Below, one piece after another: positions 1-8,244 of a DNA stretch of 64,000 nucleotides; positions within the stretch are counted from its first letter, which is position 1; every line of letters starts with the position of its first letter. Made by a program: the position numbers and the translations under genes. Source of the stretch: Paenibacillus durus (GTDB lineage Bacteria; Bacillota; Bacilli; Paenibacillales; Paenibacillaceae); the NCBI RefSeq assembly GCF_000756615.1, contig NZ_CP009288.1, positions 372,001 to 436,000 of the forward strand, in the 5' to 3' direction. Under the pieces are notes generated by a model. That model was not told the DNA's origin, made no database searches, and saw nothing but the letters and a program-made list of their open reading frames with translations.

Positions 1-1
1 A

Positions 2-265
2 AGCAAAAGTGTGCAGGAGGATGTGAGGAAGAAAGTTTCTTTCGGCGGAGGCTGCATCAATGATACGGTGTATCATATTACTTCTCCATACCTGCCGTTT
101 GGCGGAGTAGGCAGCAGCGGGATGGGGGCGTATCACGGACAAGCGAGCTTCGATACGTTCTCGCACAGCAAGAGCGTTCTGAAGCAGACGACACGGTTCG
201 ATCTCCCGTTCCGGTACCCGAACCGCAGGAATGGGCTGAAGCAGATCAAGCGGTTTCTGAGATGA
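2..265 (+). CDS. Aldehyde dehydrogenase, C-terminal end (partial)
   Basis: The gene enters from the left edge of the window, so only the last 87 or so residues are visible. They carry the C-terminal aldehyde dehydrogenase pattern: a GGGCINDTVYH stretch, then PFGGVGSSGMGAYHG, then FDTFSHSKSV. In this superfamily that segment contributes to the subunit interface and closes the active site; the catalytic Cys and Glu lie upstream, outside the window. The wording fits the class-3-like, fatty-aldehyde-oxidising branch (YwdH/AlkH type), but the substrate cannot be set from this fragment. It ends at TGA, and a 738-base gap with no gene follows. Confidence 0.88.
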   Translation, partial: SKSVQEDVRKKVSFGGGCINDTVYHITSPYLPFGGVGSSGMGAYHGQASFDTFSHSKSVLKQTTRFDLPFRYPNRRNGLKQIKRFLR

Positions 266-490
266 CGGCAGCGGCCGGGTTGTACCGGCTGATCGGGGGT
301 GTCTCCGCAAAAGTGGTGTGAATATCCGGTTGACCGCAAAATGGATGTCTCCGTAAAGGCTGCATGAAGAACGGGATGACCGGAAAATGAACAGGATGGG
401 TTACCTATGAGCCGCCATGGACGGGTTCACTTTAAAGTCTGGACAGGGGGGAGGAGTCGGAGTTCGGGCAGGCGCGTGTATGAAATGGAA

Positions 491-659
491 AACCTCCCTT
501 TTATTTAAGGAGAAAGGGACGTTATGCGGCGATATAAGGGAAAAGCGCCGGCTTATTGGCTGGGGTTTCAAGTATTTCTGCAAAAACGCCTAAATAAGAG
601 GGAGGTATTCCCTCTCAGGTTAGGCATAAGCCCTCTAGTTGAAAAATAAGAGGGAGGAA
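491..659. repeat. Short interspersed repeat, three copies (two direct, one inverted)
   Basis: A unit of about 15 bases reading taaataagagggagg occurs at 591-605 and, with one change, at 644-657. Its reverse complement cctcccttttattta lies at 493-507 with one mismatch. The middle copy also starts a local 7-bp hairpin (597-603 with 609-615). Copies 1 and 2 could pair into a long stem. No reading frame here resembles a protein. This looks like a small non-coding repeat family; genome-wide copy number cannot be judged from one window. The rest of 266-1003 shows only the hairpins listed separately. Confidence 0.5.
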
Positions 660-862
660 TTCCGTTTCAGCTCACGATTAGCGCGGGCGAGGTGGTTGAC
701 CACCGTCATGTGACGCCAAACACCACGCGCGAGGAGCTTCGTGCTGTGCGGCTTTCACGCCATCCGTCCGGCGGTGAGTGAATCCGGGACCTGAGCTGCG
801 GTTATAGAGCGGAAGCATGCGGGACTGTGCCAAAGTATTCGAATTAGATAGGGACGATTCAA

Positions 863-906
863 AAATGACCTCAAACTCCACGGGCACGTGGAAGATGAGG
901 TCATTT
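863..906. other. Large hairpin with nested inverted repeats
   Basis: An 11-bp perfect inverted repeat (aaatgacctca at 863-873, tgaggtcattt at 896-906) encloses a second 5-bp stem (ccacg 878-882, cgtgg 887-891) with a four-base loop. There is an A-run on the left and a short T-run on the right, but no long T tract, so it could be a weak bidirectional terminator or a structured RNA element. Confidence 0.5.
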
Positions 907-966
907 AGGGTAACGACATTCCATTTAAAGTGGGGGACCCGGCATCCCGAAATAACTTTTGGGATA

Positions 967-986
967 GCCTTAAAGAGAGTTAAGGC
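967..986 (-). terminator. Possible odhB terminator hairpin
   Basis: gccttaa (967-973) and ttaaggc (980-986) form a perfect 7-bp stem with a six-base loop, 17 bases beyond the odhB stop codon. A second imperfect stem (ggcatccc/gggatagcc, about 942-969) overlaps it. There is no clear T tract, so termination here is inferred from position and symmetry. Confidence 0.4.
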
Positions 987-1003
987 ATCCTTGTCGGACT
1001 TCT

Positions 1004-2311
1004 TTAGCCTTCCAGCAGCAGCGCCTCAGGATCCTCCAGCAGCTCTTTGACCTTGACGAGAAAGCTTACCGCTTCGGCTCCGTCGACGATCCGGTGATCG
1101 TAGGACAGGGCGATGTACATCATCGGCTTGTTGACGGTTGTCACTTCATCGATGGCGATCGGGCGGAGCTGGATTTTATGCATGCCCAGAATGCCGACCT
1201 GCGGAGCATTCAGGATCGGCGTCGACAGCAGGGAACCGAATACGCCGCCGTTAGTAATCGTGAAGGTGCCGCCCTGAAGATCGGAGAGGGCGAGCGTGTT
1301 GGCGCGGGCTTTGGCGGCAAGCTCGGAGATCTGCCGCTCGATCTGCGGGAAGCTGAGCCGGTCGGCCTCCCGGACCACCGGCACGACCAGTCCTTCCTTG
1401 GCGGACACGGCGATGCCGATATCGTAATATTTCTTGATAATAAGGTCCTCGCCGTCAATCTCGGCATTGAGCAGCGGATACGCCTTGAGCGCGCCGACCA
1501 CCGCTTTGGTGAAGAAGGACATGAAGCCGAGGCCGATGTCATGCTTCTCCTTGAAGGTATCCTTGCGCCGCTTGCGGATATCCAGGATCGCGGTCATGTC
1601 CACCTCGTTGAAGGTGGTCAGCATGGCCGCCGTATGCTGCGCCTCCACGAGGCGGCTGGCAATCGTGAGCCGTCTGCGCGACATGCGCTTGCGCTCGGTC
1701 TCCTTGCCGTCCGCCGCCTTGGCCCCAGGCGGCGGGCTGCCGGCCGGCGCGCCCTGCGTTGGCGCGGCCGGCTTCGGCGCAGCGGGTACCGCTGCTGCGC
1801 CGAAGGTCTTCACATCGGCCTGGCCAATCCGGCCGATGGGATCGCGCGCGCCGACCTCGCCGAGGTCGATGCCGCGCTCGCGCGCGAGCTTGCGCGCACC
1901 CGGCGAAGCCAGGTACGCGGCGCCGTTCTCGGCGGCCGGGCCTTCCGGGGCGGCCGCCAGGGTCCCTGCACCGGCGGGAGGCGCCGCCGGCTGCTGCGCC
2001 GCAGGCGCTTCCGGCGCTTCCGGCGCGGCAGGCTTGACGCTGTCCGCCGCCGAAGCCTCTCCGGCTACTCCGCTACCGCCGCCGCCGATCAAGCCGATCA
2101 CTTCGCCGACCGCGACGTTGTCTCCGTCTTTGCGCAAGATGGCGGAAATGACGCCGCTCTCCTCCGCGCTGATTTCCAGGTTCACCTTATCCGTCTCAAG
2201 CTCTGCCAGCACATCCCCCTGGCCGACATGGTCGCCTTCTTTTACAATCCACTTGTAGATCGTTCCTTCTGTAATGGATTCGCCCAGATCGGGCACTTTA
2301 ATTTCGGACAC
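1004..2311 (-). CDS. odhB: 2-oxoglutarate dehydrogenase E2, dihydrolipoamide succinyltransferase
   Basis: This is the core acyltransferase of the 2-oxoglutarate dehydrogenase complex (TCA cycle): it moves the succinyl group from E1 onto CoA through a swinging lipoyl arm. The 435-residue protein has an N-terminal lipoyl domain with the modified lysine in ETDKVN (K42), a long Ala/Pro-rich linker, a peripheral-subunit-binding segment (about 132-167, LASPGARKLARERG) and a catalytic domain ending in DHRIVDG (H406, D410), the expected active-site motif. The start is GTG, placed by the ribosome site GGGGAGG nine bases upstream. It lies 31 bases downstream of odhA and is clearly co-transcribed. Nothing is missing. 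Confidence 0.97.
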   Translation of the reverse strand: MSEIKVPDLGESITEGTIYKWIVKEGDHVGQGDVLAELETDKVNLEISAEESGVISAILRKDGDNVAVGEVIGLIGGGGSGVAGEASAADSVKPAAPEAPEAPAAQQPAAPPAGAGTLAAAPEGPAAENGAAYLASPGARKLARERGIDLGEVGARDPIGRIGQADVKTFGAAAVPAAPKPAAPTQGAPAGSPPPGAKAADGKETERKRMSRRRLTIASRLVEAQHTAAMLTTFNEVDMTAILDIRKRRKDTFKEKHDIGLGFMSFFTKAVVGALKAYPLLNAEIDGEDLIIKKYYDIGIAVSAKEGLVVPVVREADRLSFPQIERQISELAAKARANTLALSDLQGGTFTITNGGVFGSLLSTPILNAPQVGILGMHKIQLRPIAIDEVTTVNKPMMYIALSYDHRIVDGAEAVSFLVKVKELLEDPEALLLEG

Positions 2312-2342
2312 TGGCCGCTACCTCCCCAAATTGTGATTAATG

Positions 2343-5228
2343 CTATCGTGACACCGTCCCGGAAGGAGACGGTACAGCCGCTTTCGTTTGCGAGTTCAAG
2401 TTCAGTGCTTCCGTGACGATTCTGCGTTGTTCAAAGGTGTGGATGTCCGCATACCCGCTGGCCGGGCTTGAGCGTTCCGGACGGCCGATATACCGTACAG
2501 CGGTGTTGCCTGGCGCAATGGCGCGAAGCCTTGGTTCGATATAGCTCCAGGCGCCCATGTTCTTCGGTTCTTCCTGCACCCAGACGATCTCCTGCAGAGA
2601 AGTGAAAGCGTTCAGGTAGACGGCCAATTCGCGCGCCGGGAACGGGTAGAGCTGTTCGAGGCGCAGGATATGCAGCCAGGACAAGTCCTGGCCCGGGGCC
2701 GCTTCCAGTTCGGCTTGCAGGTCAATGGCGATCTTTCCGCTGCATACGACCAGACGTGTCACTGTGCCGGGAGTCTGCCCGAGCAGCGGTTCCGGGAGCA
2801 CGGGCTGAAATTGGCCGGATGCCAGCTCTAAGCCGGAAGAAGCGCTGCGCGGGTTGCGGAGCAGACTCTTCGGCGTCATGATCACGAGCGGCCTTGCGTC
2901 CGCCTGTCCGCCCAGAGAAGCCTGGCGGCGCAGCAGATGGAAGTACTGCGCGGCGCTGGTAAGATTCGCAACCGTCCAGTTTTCCTCAGCGGATAGCTGC
3001 AAATACCGTTCCAATCGGCCGCTGGAGTGTTCCGGCCCTTGGCCTTCGTAGCCATGGGGCAGCAGGATGGCCAGGTTGCTGCGCTGCGTCCATTTGGCGC
3101 GTCCGGCAGAAATGAACTGGTCGATAATCACCTGCGCGGCATTGGCGAAATCGCCGTACTGCGCTTCCCACAGCACGAATGTCTCCGGCGCAAATACATT
3201 GTAGCCGTACTCGTAGCCGATCACCGAGGCCTCCGATAGCGGGCTGTTGTAGACGCCGAAGGAAGCCTTGGCATCCTCAAGCTGGTGAAGCGGGTAGTAG
3301 AGCTCTCCCGATTCACTGTCGTGAAGCACGAGATGCCGCTGGGAGAAAGTGCCGCGCTGCGCGTCCTGGCCGCTCAGACGGATGGGCGTTCCGTCCTGTA
3401 GAATGGTCGCGAAAGCCAGTGTTTCGGCCAGCGCCCAATCCACCTTTTCCCCGTCATTCAGCAGATCCTTGCGCCGCTGCAGAATCCGCTGCAGCTTCGG
3501 ATACACCTTGAAGCCTTCGGGGAAGGACAGCAGCTGGCGGTTAATGCTCTGCAGCCTGCCGAGCGGCACGGCCGTAGGCGCAGAGCTTTCTTCATCCGTC
3601 TGCAAGGCGACGGCCGTCTTCGTTTCGCCGCTTTTTTGCTTGCCCTCTTTCATCCGCTCGTAGGCCTGCTGAAGCACATTGTCCGCTTCGGCGCTCATCT
3701 TCGCCAGTTCATCCTTGGTAATCACCTTCTCGCGCTCCAGCCTTTCGGCATATATCCGGAAGACGGTAGGATGATTTTTTACCTTGCCGTAGACAATCGG
3801 CTGGGTCATTTCGGGATCATCCATTTCATTGTGTCCGTGTCTGCGGTAACCGATAAGATCGATCAGGAAATCCTTTTTAAACAGGTTGCGGTAAGCGCTG
3901 GCCAGGCGGACGGCAGCAATGCAGGCCTCCGGATCGTCGGCATTGACATGGACAATCGGAATTTCATACCCTTTGGCAAGATCGCTCGCATAGTGCGTGG
4001 AACGGGAATCCTCGCTCTCCGTCGTGAAGCCAATCCGGTTATTGACGATGATGTGGATCGTTCCGCCATTCTGGTACCCCTGAAGCTGGCCGATATTCAG
4101 CGTCTCCGCCACGATGCCTTCGCCCGGGAAAGCGGCGTCTCCGTGCATCAGTACGGCCATGGCTTTGTTCGTATCAAGCACAGGCAGCCCCGGAGCGCTT
4201 CGGACTTCCTGGGCCGCGCGTGCAAAGCCCTCCACTACAGGGTTGACGAATTCAAGATGGCTCGGGTTGTTGGCAAGCGTCAGACGGGCGCGCACTGTCT
4301 CGCCTTCATGGAACGCACGGTCGGCGCCCAAATGGTATTTTACATCTCCGGTCCAGCCGTAGTTGATGCCCATGGACCCTTCGGACGGGAACAGCTCCTT
4401 GTTCGGAGAATGGTGGAATTCGGAAAAAATAATATCGTACGGTTTGCCCAAAATATGCGCGAGCACATTCAAACGGCCCCGGTGGGCCATGCCCATCAGG
4501 ATATGCTCCGCGCCGTCATGCGCGGCCGCCCGGACAATTTCGTCCAGCATAGGAACAAGCGCATCATTGCCTTCCAGACTGAACCGCTTCTGGCCGACAA
4601 ATGTCTTATGCAGGAATGTCTCGAACTGCTCCACCTGGATGAGCCGGCCCAGCAGCCCTTTGCGTTCCGCCGGCGTGAGCGGAGCGGGCGAGGTGGCCGA
4701 TTCGGCCTGACTGTTCAGCCAGCGAAGCTCCTGTTCGTCGTGGACATGGCTGAATTCGTAGGCAATCGTCTTGGTATAGGTTTGGCGCATCCGGTGATAA
4801 GCGTCCCAGCCGGTCAGCACATCCTGCGGAGCGTTCTCCCAGATGAGCGAAGCCGGCAGGGCAAGCAAATCTTCGCGCGTAAGCTCATAAGTCTCGGGGT
4901 CCAGCCATTTGGCCATGGAGGTATGACCCTGTCCCAGCGGGTCGATGTCGGCTGCCAGATGGCCAAAAATGCGGATGCTTGCGATCAGCTTGGAAGCTCT
5001 AACCGCTTTGCGAAGCCAATCGGTATCGGCGGGCAAGGCCGGTCCGGGAGTCCTTGCAGCCTCGGATGTCAGCGGAGGAGAACCGTAGATGGTGAATAGT
5101 TCGCGGTAGTGGGCTTCCACTGAAAAAGGATCTTCGGCGAAATGTTCGTACTTTTCCTGAATGTAGCCCAGATTGGGACCGTAATACTTGCTCCAGACGG
5201 ATTCGTTGTAGGACTCTTTGGCTGACAT
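2343..5228 (-). CDS. odhA: 2-oxoglutarate dehydrogenase E1 (thiamine-diphosphate dependent)
   Basis: This is the decarboxylating E1 subunit, which uses thiamine diphosphate to convert 2-oxoglutarate to a succinyl unit passed to the lipoyl arm of OdhB. The 961-residue length is normal for the family. The N-terminus carries the short helical E1o segment (YYGPNLGYIQEKYEHF). The ThDP/Mg region includes HRGRLNVLAHILGKP, then GDAAFPGEGIVAETLN and NNRIGFTT; the C-terminal part has HGYEGQGPEHSSGRLERYL and PKSLLRNP. ATG is preceded by TAGGAGG. It is the first gene of a two-gene operon with odhB; E3 is not in the window. The promoter must lie in the AT-rich 5229-5640 stretch, but I could not fix it. 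Confidence 0.97.
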   Translation of the reverse strand: MSAKESYNESVWSKYYGPNLGYIQEKYEHFAEDPFSVEAHYRELFTIYGSPPLTSEAARTPGPALPADTDWLRKAVRASKLIASIRIFGHLAADIDPLGQGHTSMAKWLDPETYELTREDLLALPASLIWENAPQDVLTGWDAYHRMRQTYTKTIAYEFSHVHDEQELRWLNSQAESATSPAPLTPAERKGLLGRLIQVEQFETFLHKTFVGQKRFSLEGNDALVPMLDEIVRAAAHDGAEHILMGMAHRGRLNVLAHILGKPYDIIFSEFHHSPNKELFPSEGSMGINYGWTGDVKYHLGADRAFHEGETVRARLTLANNPSHLEFVNPVVEGFARAAQEVRSAPGLPVLDTNKAMAVLMHGDAAFPGEGIVAETLNIGQLQGYQNGGTIHIIVNNRIGFTTESEDSRSTHYASDLAKGYEIPIVHVNADDPEACIAAVRLASAYRNLFKKDFLIDLIGYRRHGHNEMDDPEMTQPIVYGKVKNHPTVFRIYAERLEREKVITKDELAKMSAEADNVLQQAYERMKEGKQKSGETKTAVALQTDEESSAPTAVPLGRLQSINRQLLSFPEGFKVYPKLQRILQRRKDLLNDGEKVDWALAETLAFATILQDGTPIRLSGQDAQRGTFSQRHLVLHDSESGELYYPLHQLEDAKASFGVYNSPLSEASVIGYEYGYNVFAPETFVLWEAQYGDFANAAQVIIDQFISAGRAKWTQRSNLAILLPHGYEGQGPEHSSGRLERYLQLSAEENWTVANLTSAAQYFHLLRRQASLGGQADARPLVIMTPKSLLRNPRSASSGLELASGQFQPVLPEPLLGQTPGTVTRLVVCSGKIAIDLQAELEAAPGQDLSWLHILRLEQLYPFPARELAVYLNAFTSLQEIVWVQEEPKNMGAWSYIEPRLRAIAPGNTAVRYIGRPERSSPASGYADIHTFEQRRIVTEALNLNSQTKAAVPSPSGTVSR

Positions 5229-5709
5229 GAAACATCCTCCTAACGGTTAAGCTCCAAAGGTGGCGCTGATTAAGGAGGCCCTCTGTTGGAGCTGCGGTGG
5301 TTACGTTTACATTCTATAACAAAGACAAACCATTATAAAGCTAATGCCTCATCCTATTGTGCTCCTTTCAACATTTGTAATCAATTCAAGCTTTCGTCCA
5401 ATCCGTTCGAAAAAAGGCATAATTATGTACAGGACCAAATAACCAAACAAATGATTCGCTATTTCCAAAAAATTTTGGTTAACAGACTTGAAAAATGGGT
5501 ATTTGTCGTATATAGTTCATTCATACTACTAAGATCATACATATGTTCAAATTATTTCTACTGCCGGGTGCCGTTTGATCAACTCTATTTTTTCTCCGCG
5601 CATACTTACTTATTTCCAAAATTCGACACACTTTAGGACGAACTTCTTGTATAATATTCTTGCAAGACTCATTGTGATGAGAATCAATATCAGATCCTTG
5701 AATGCAAGG
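5229..5709. other. AT-rich intergenic region between odhA and the riboswitch
   Basis: About 480 bases without a convincing gene. A 116-codon frame at 5286-5636 has no recognisable domain, no ribosome site and a composition typical of non-coding AT-rich DNA. The stretch must hold the odhA promoter (reading left) and the riboswitch promoter (reading right). A TATAAT at 5650-5655 is the best -10 for the riboswitch transcript; no good -35 sits in register. Confidence 0.5.
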
Positions 5710-5801
5710 GTCCAGTAAAAGGTAAACCTGCTGAAAGGCAGGGGCACAAAGTCACGGGTCTAAGGTTATTTTTATATACTACGACGGCCGGACTGCCTGG
5801 G
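5710..5801 (+). ncRNA. Cyclic di-GMP-I (GEMM-I) riboswitch
   Basis: The sequence follows the GEMM-I plan: an AGGTAAACC block, a short stem capped by a GAAA tetraloop (TGCTGAAAGGCAG), then GGGCACAAAGTCACGGGTCTAAGG, where the CACAAAG loop is the tetraloop-receptor side, and finally ACGGCCGGACTGCC closing the second arm. The usual GGC/GCC closing pair is GGT/GTC here, which still pairs through G-U wobbles. Outer closure by tccag/ctggg is possible. The family binds c-di-GMP. After it, aaaaatc (5805-5811) and gattttt (5821-5827) flank the Shine-Dalgarno TTAGGAGGA, so control may act on translation start of the next gene. Boundaries are approximate. Confidence 0.85.
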
Positions 5802-5826
5802 GACAAAAATCTTAGGAGGAGATTTT

Positions 5827-5979
5827 TTGGACAAGTCCAACCAGGGGAACATCGGAGAGCTGCAGACGTTAGAGCTTGATATGGAATGGGTGTATTTGCT
5901 TCTGAAAGCCAAGAAGCAAGGGCTTCAAGTGGATGAGATTCGTCGGTTCTTCAATGACAGGACACTTAAGGCAATGTAG
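5827..5979 (+). CDS. sinI: SinI-family antirepressor
   Basis: A 50-residue protein starting at TTG, six bases after a strong AGGAGGA site. Residues 16-40 (ELDMEWVYLLLKAKKQGL then QVDEIRRFF) match the SinI helical hairpin, including the L-D-x-E-W-V opening and the EIRRF second helix. In Bacillus, SinI binds the SinR repressor and breaks its tetramer, switching cells towards biofilm matrix production. Here the gene sits directly behind a c-di-GMP riboswitch and faces a sinR homologue across a shared terminator, which supports the partnership. Known: SinI antagonises SinR. Inferred: its level is set by c-di-GMP. The direction of the response (up or down) cannot be read from sequence. Confidence 0.88.
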   Translation: MDKSNQGNIGELQTLELDMEWVYLLLKAKKQGLQVDEIRRFFNDRTLKAM

Positions 5980-6017
5980 CAAGAGGGGTCTGAAAGGGCA
6001 TTATCAATTGATATTTG

Positions 6018-6053
6018 AAAGAGGACATGGCGGCGCGGCGTCATGTCCTCTTT
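6018..6053. terminator. Bidirectional terminator between sinI and sinR
   Basis: aaagaggacatg (6018-6029) and catgtcctcttt (6042-6053) form a perfect 12-bp stem with a GC-rich 12-base loop between two convergent genes. T-rich sequence follows on both strands. Confidence 0.85.
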
Positions 6054-6074
6054 ATGTTTGTGGGCTTTACTGGA

Positions 6075-6419
6075 TTACTGGTCCTTCTGTTCAAGACGCC
6101 ATTTCTGGTAATCCAGAAACTCCTTAAACTCGCGCTTGCTGACGCCTGAAGCCATAGCCTCCTGCACTAGCTTGAACCATTCGGAATCCAGCATTTCCTC
6201 CTGCGTATCGGAGTTCTCTCCATAGAGAAGAACGTGAACGGGAACGTCCAGAGCCTCGGCAATTTTTTCAATGAATTGGATAGAGGGGTTGGATTGAATG
6301 TTGCGTTCAACATTGCTCAAGTATGATTTGGCCACATCAGCCTTGCTGGCCAGCTCGGATAAAGACAAGCCCTTCTCCAGACGAAGATGCTGAATGTGTT
6401 GTCCTATATTATCTGGCAC
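6075..6419 (-). CDS. sinR: SinR-like XRE-family repressor
   Basis: The 114-residue protein has an N-terminal helix-turn-helix of the XRE type (IGQHIQHLRLEKGLSLSELA, then VAKSYLSNVERN and PSIQFIEKIAEAL) and, after a linker, a C-terminal SinI-like hairpin (LDSEWFKLVQEAMASGV, REFKEFLDYQKW). That two-part layout and length are those of Bacillus SinR, a repressor of biofilm matrix genes whose C-terminal part forms tetramers or pairs with SinI. The start is GTG; AAGGAGG lies somewhat far upstream (about 13 bases). It is convergent with the riboswitch-controlled sinI gene. Which genes it controls here is not visible. Confidence 0.9.
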   Translation of the reverse strand: MPDNIGQHIQHLRLEKGLSLSELASKADVAKSYLSNVERNIQSNPSIQFIEKIAEALDVPVHVLLYGENSDTQEEMLDSEWFKLVQEAMASGVSKREFKEFLDYQKWRLEQKDQ

Positions 6420-6455
6420 GATGAGTTACGCCCCCCTCCTTGTTTTTTTGGTACT

Positions 6456-6484
6456 AGTATAGCAAAGGTCTGCATACAAGGCAA
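6456..6484 (-). promoter_or_regulatory. sinR promoter
   Basis: On the minus strand TTGCCT (6479-6484), a 17-base spacer and TATACT (6456-6461) preceded by TG one base upstream (extended -10) form a good sigma-A-type promoter directly before sinR. Confidence 0.65.
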
Positions 6485-6583
6485 AGCAGGCATTTTCCAG
6501 AATTTCTAACGAATCCGAAAGCTATAATCCGGCTGGACGCTATTCTATCCCTTCGATTTCTGCGGCGGCGCGCCGATGAATCG

Positions 6584-7558
6584 TCAAGGTAACCGCACGC
6601 CCCGGGAGCTGACGTACAGGTCATACCATTCCTTACGGGTAAGCGTAAGCTTGTCCGCGCCTTCGCAGGCTGCGATGCGCTTCGGACTTACCGTTCCGAT
6701 AACGGGCTGAATCGCGGCCGGATGCGTCATCAGCCAGGAGAGGACTATCGCTTCCGGGGTCGTCCCTTTCTCATCGGCCAGCGTACGGACAAGGCGCGCG
6801 GTGCTGCGGACCGTTTCGGATTCTCCGTCCAGCGGGCGTCCGCTGTATTTGCCCTGGGCCAGCGGCCCCCACGCCTGAAGCTGGATATTCTCCAGCCTGC
6901 AGTGCTCGATCGTTCCTTCGGGCATGCCTTGCTCTCTCCAGGCTTGCTGATTGACGCTTACGACCGAATCGAGCCAGTAGATCTTCTCAAGGCTCATCTC
7001 CAACTGATTGACGATAAACGGCTCTTCGCTGTATGCCTGAAGCAGCTTGATTTGCCCCTGGCTCATATTGGAGACGCCGAAATGCCGCACCTTGCCGGAT
7101 TGCTTAAGCAGGTGAAGCGCTTCGCCCACCTCTTCAGGGTCCATCAGCGGATCGGGCCGGTGAAGCAGCAGAATATCCAGGTATTCTACTCCCAGACGAG
7201 ACAGGATGCCGTCCACACTGCTTAGGATATGGCTCTTGGAGAAATCGAACACGTTGGAGCTTTCGCCGGGTTCGGCCAGCTTAATGCCGCACTTCGATTG
7301 AAGAATGATCCGTTCACGCAGCTCCGGCCGTTCTTTAAGGACGGTGCCGAATACTTGCTCCGCTTTGCCGCGGGTATAAATATCAGCGTGATCGAACATA
7401 TTGATGCCGATGGAGAGCGCCGCTTCGACAGCCTCATGTCCTTCCTTGATTTGCTCTTTAGTAATCGCCTCGCGGTCCCAGCCTCCGCCAAGGCCCATAC
7501 AGCCCAGGACAAGCCGGCTTGCGGGAATTCCGCGCTTGTTAAGCGGTAACGTTTTCAA
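6584..7558 (-). CDS. Aldo/keto reductase (YdhF-like)
   Basis: NAD(P)H-dependent oxidoreductase of the aldo/keto reductase superfamily, 324 residues. The catalytic tetrad is visible: D56 and Y61 (FDHADIYTRGKAEQ), K89 (QSKCGIKL) and the His of LLLHRPDPLMDPEEV; the cofactor side includes VRHFGVSN and QPVIGTVSPKRI. The pattern is closest to the E. coli YdhF branch, whose physiological substrate is not settled. The start is taken at TTG (7558), because GGAGGG lies six bases before it; a longer frame reaches 7606 without a ribosome site. No operon partner is evident. Confidence 0.9.
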   Translation of the reverse strand: MKTLPLNKRGIPASRLVLGCMGLGGGWDREAITKEQIKEGHEAVEAALSIGINMFDHADIYTRGKAEQVFGTVLKERPELRERIILQSKCGIKLAEPGESSNVFDFSKSHILSSVDGILSRLGVEYLDILLLHRPDPLMDPEEVGEALHLLKQSGKVRHFGVSNMSQGQIKLLQAYSEEPFIVNQLEMSLEKIYWLDSVVSVNQQAWREQGMPEGTIEHCRLENIQLQAWGPLAQGKYSGRPLDGESETVRSTARLVRTLADEKGTTPEAIVLSWLMTHPAAIQPVIGTVSPKRIAACEGADKLTLTRKEWYDLYVSSRGVRLP

Positions 7559-7670
7559 TTCAATCCCTCCGTCATAGTGGTAGATGATTTCAGAGATATT
7601 GTACAACTTTGGAAGCCGGTATGATACTTTTAATCGCTTAAGAAGCGGTGCCAGGCGGCATACAAGGGGG

Positions 7671-8237
7671 TTACTCCTTCAGATCCAAGGGCTTCCCGAT
7701 ATCGCCGAGCTTGTGCGCCCGTACGTCAGCGTACAGGCGCTTCAGCCATTTCAGTTCCGTCAGGCTGTGCTCATATTTGCCGTACATGAGATGCAACGCG
7801 GCGCGGGGAACGGTGGAAACATGCTCTTCATAGACCTGATAAGCGAGATTGACCTGATGCTCGGTCTCTCGGATGCGCTCCTCCAGCAGTTTCGCAATCT
7901 TGTCCGGATCAACATGCCGGGAGAAGGCGAGCGCGAGGTACATCGGATGATAGAGGGTGTCGTTCTGCTTGAACAGCTGCAGCAGGAGCTGCTCGAACAG
8001 GGCCTTTCCCGAATCTGTAATTCGGTATATGGTTTTGTCCGGCCGGTCGCTGCTGCGGATAATCTCAACCTGCGTAATCTGTCCGTTCTTGGCCAACTGG
8101 TCGACGGCGTAGTACAGGGAGCCCATTTGCAGCTTCGTAATCTGATCGATCGCGCGGTCTTTCATCACCAGCATCATTTCATAGGGATGCATGTCCCGTT
8201 CCAGCAGCAGTCCGAGAATAGCCAGCTTCATTGACAT
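7671..8237 (-). CDS. PadR-family transcriptional regulator
   Basis: A 188-residue PadR regulator: N-terminal winged helix (MSMKLAILGLLLERDMHPYE, GSLYYAVDQLAKNGQI, then the wing TIYRITDSGKALFEQLL) and a helical C-terminal dimerisation half (ERIRETEHQVNLAYQVYEEH). PadR proteins usually repress efflux or detoxification genes in response to small aromatic or drug-like ligands. ATG at 8237 is chosen because family members begin MSMKLAILG and the upstream MFS gene stops seven bases before it; AAGGAT is the ribosome site. It is downstream of, and co-directional with, a drug-type MFS exporter, so it may have controlled that gene. The exporter is damaged at its 5' end. Confidence 0.92.
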   Translation of the reverse strand: MSMKLAILGLLLERDMHPYEMMLVMKDRAIDQITKLQMGSLYYAVDQLAKNGQITQVEIIRSSDRPDKTIYRITDSGKALFEQLLLQLFKQNDTLYHPMYLALAFSRHVDPDKIAKLLEERIRETEHQVNLAYQVYEEHVSTVPRAALHLMYGKYEHSLTELKWLKRLYADVRAHKLGDIGKPLDLKE

Positions 8238-8244
8238 GGCAGCT

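Noticed and set aside
1094..2416. 440-codon frame opposite odhB
   Set aside because: Antisense to a complete E2 gene; no recognisable protein.
3636..5099. Long open frame on the plus strand opposite odhA (487 codons)
   Set aside because: It lies wholly inside the conserved odhA gene, has no domain or ribosome site, and follows from codon bias of the real gene.
5286..5636. 116-codon frame before the riboswitch
   Set aside because: AT-rich, no ribosome site, no family resemblance, and it covers the region where promoters of both neighbours must lie.
6584..7606. Longer start (7606) for the aldo/keto reductase
   Set aside because: The extra 16 residues have no family counterpart, and the GGAGGG site is placed for the TTG at 7558.
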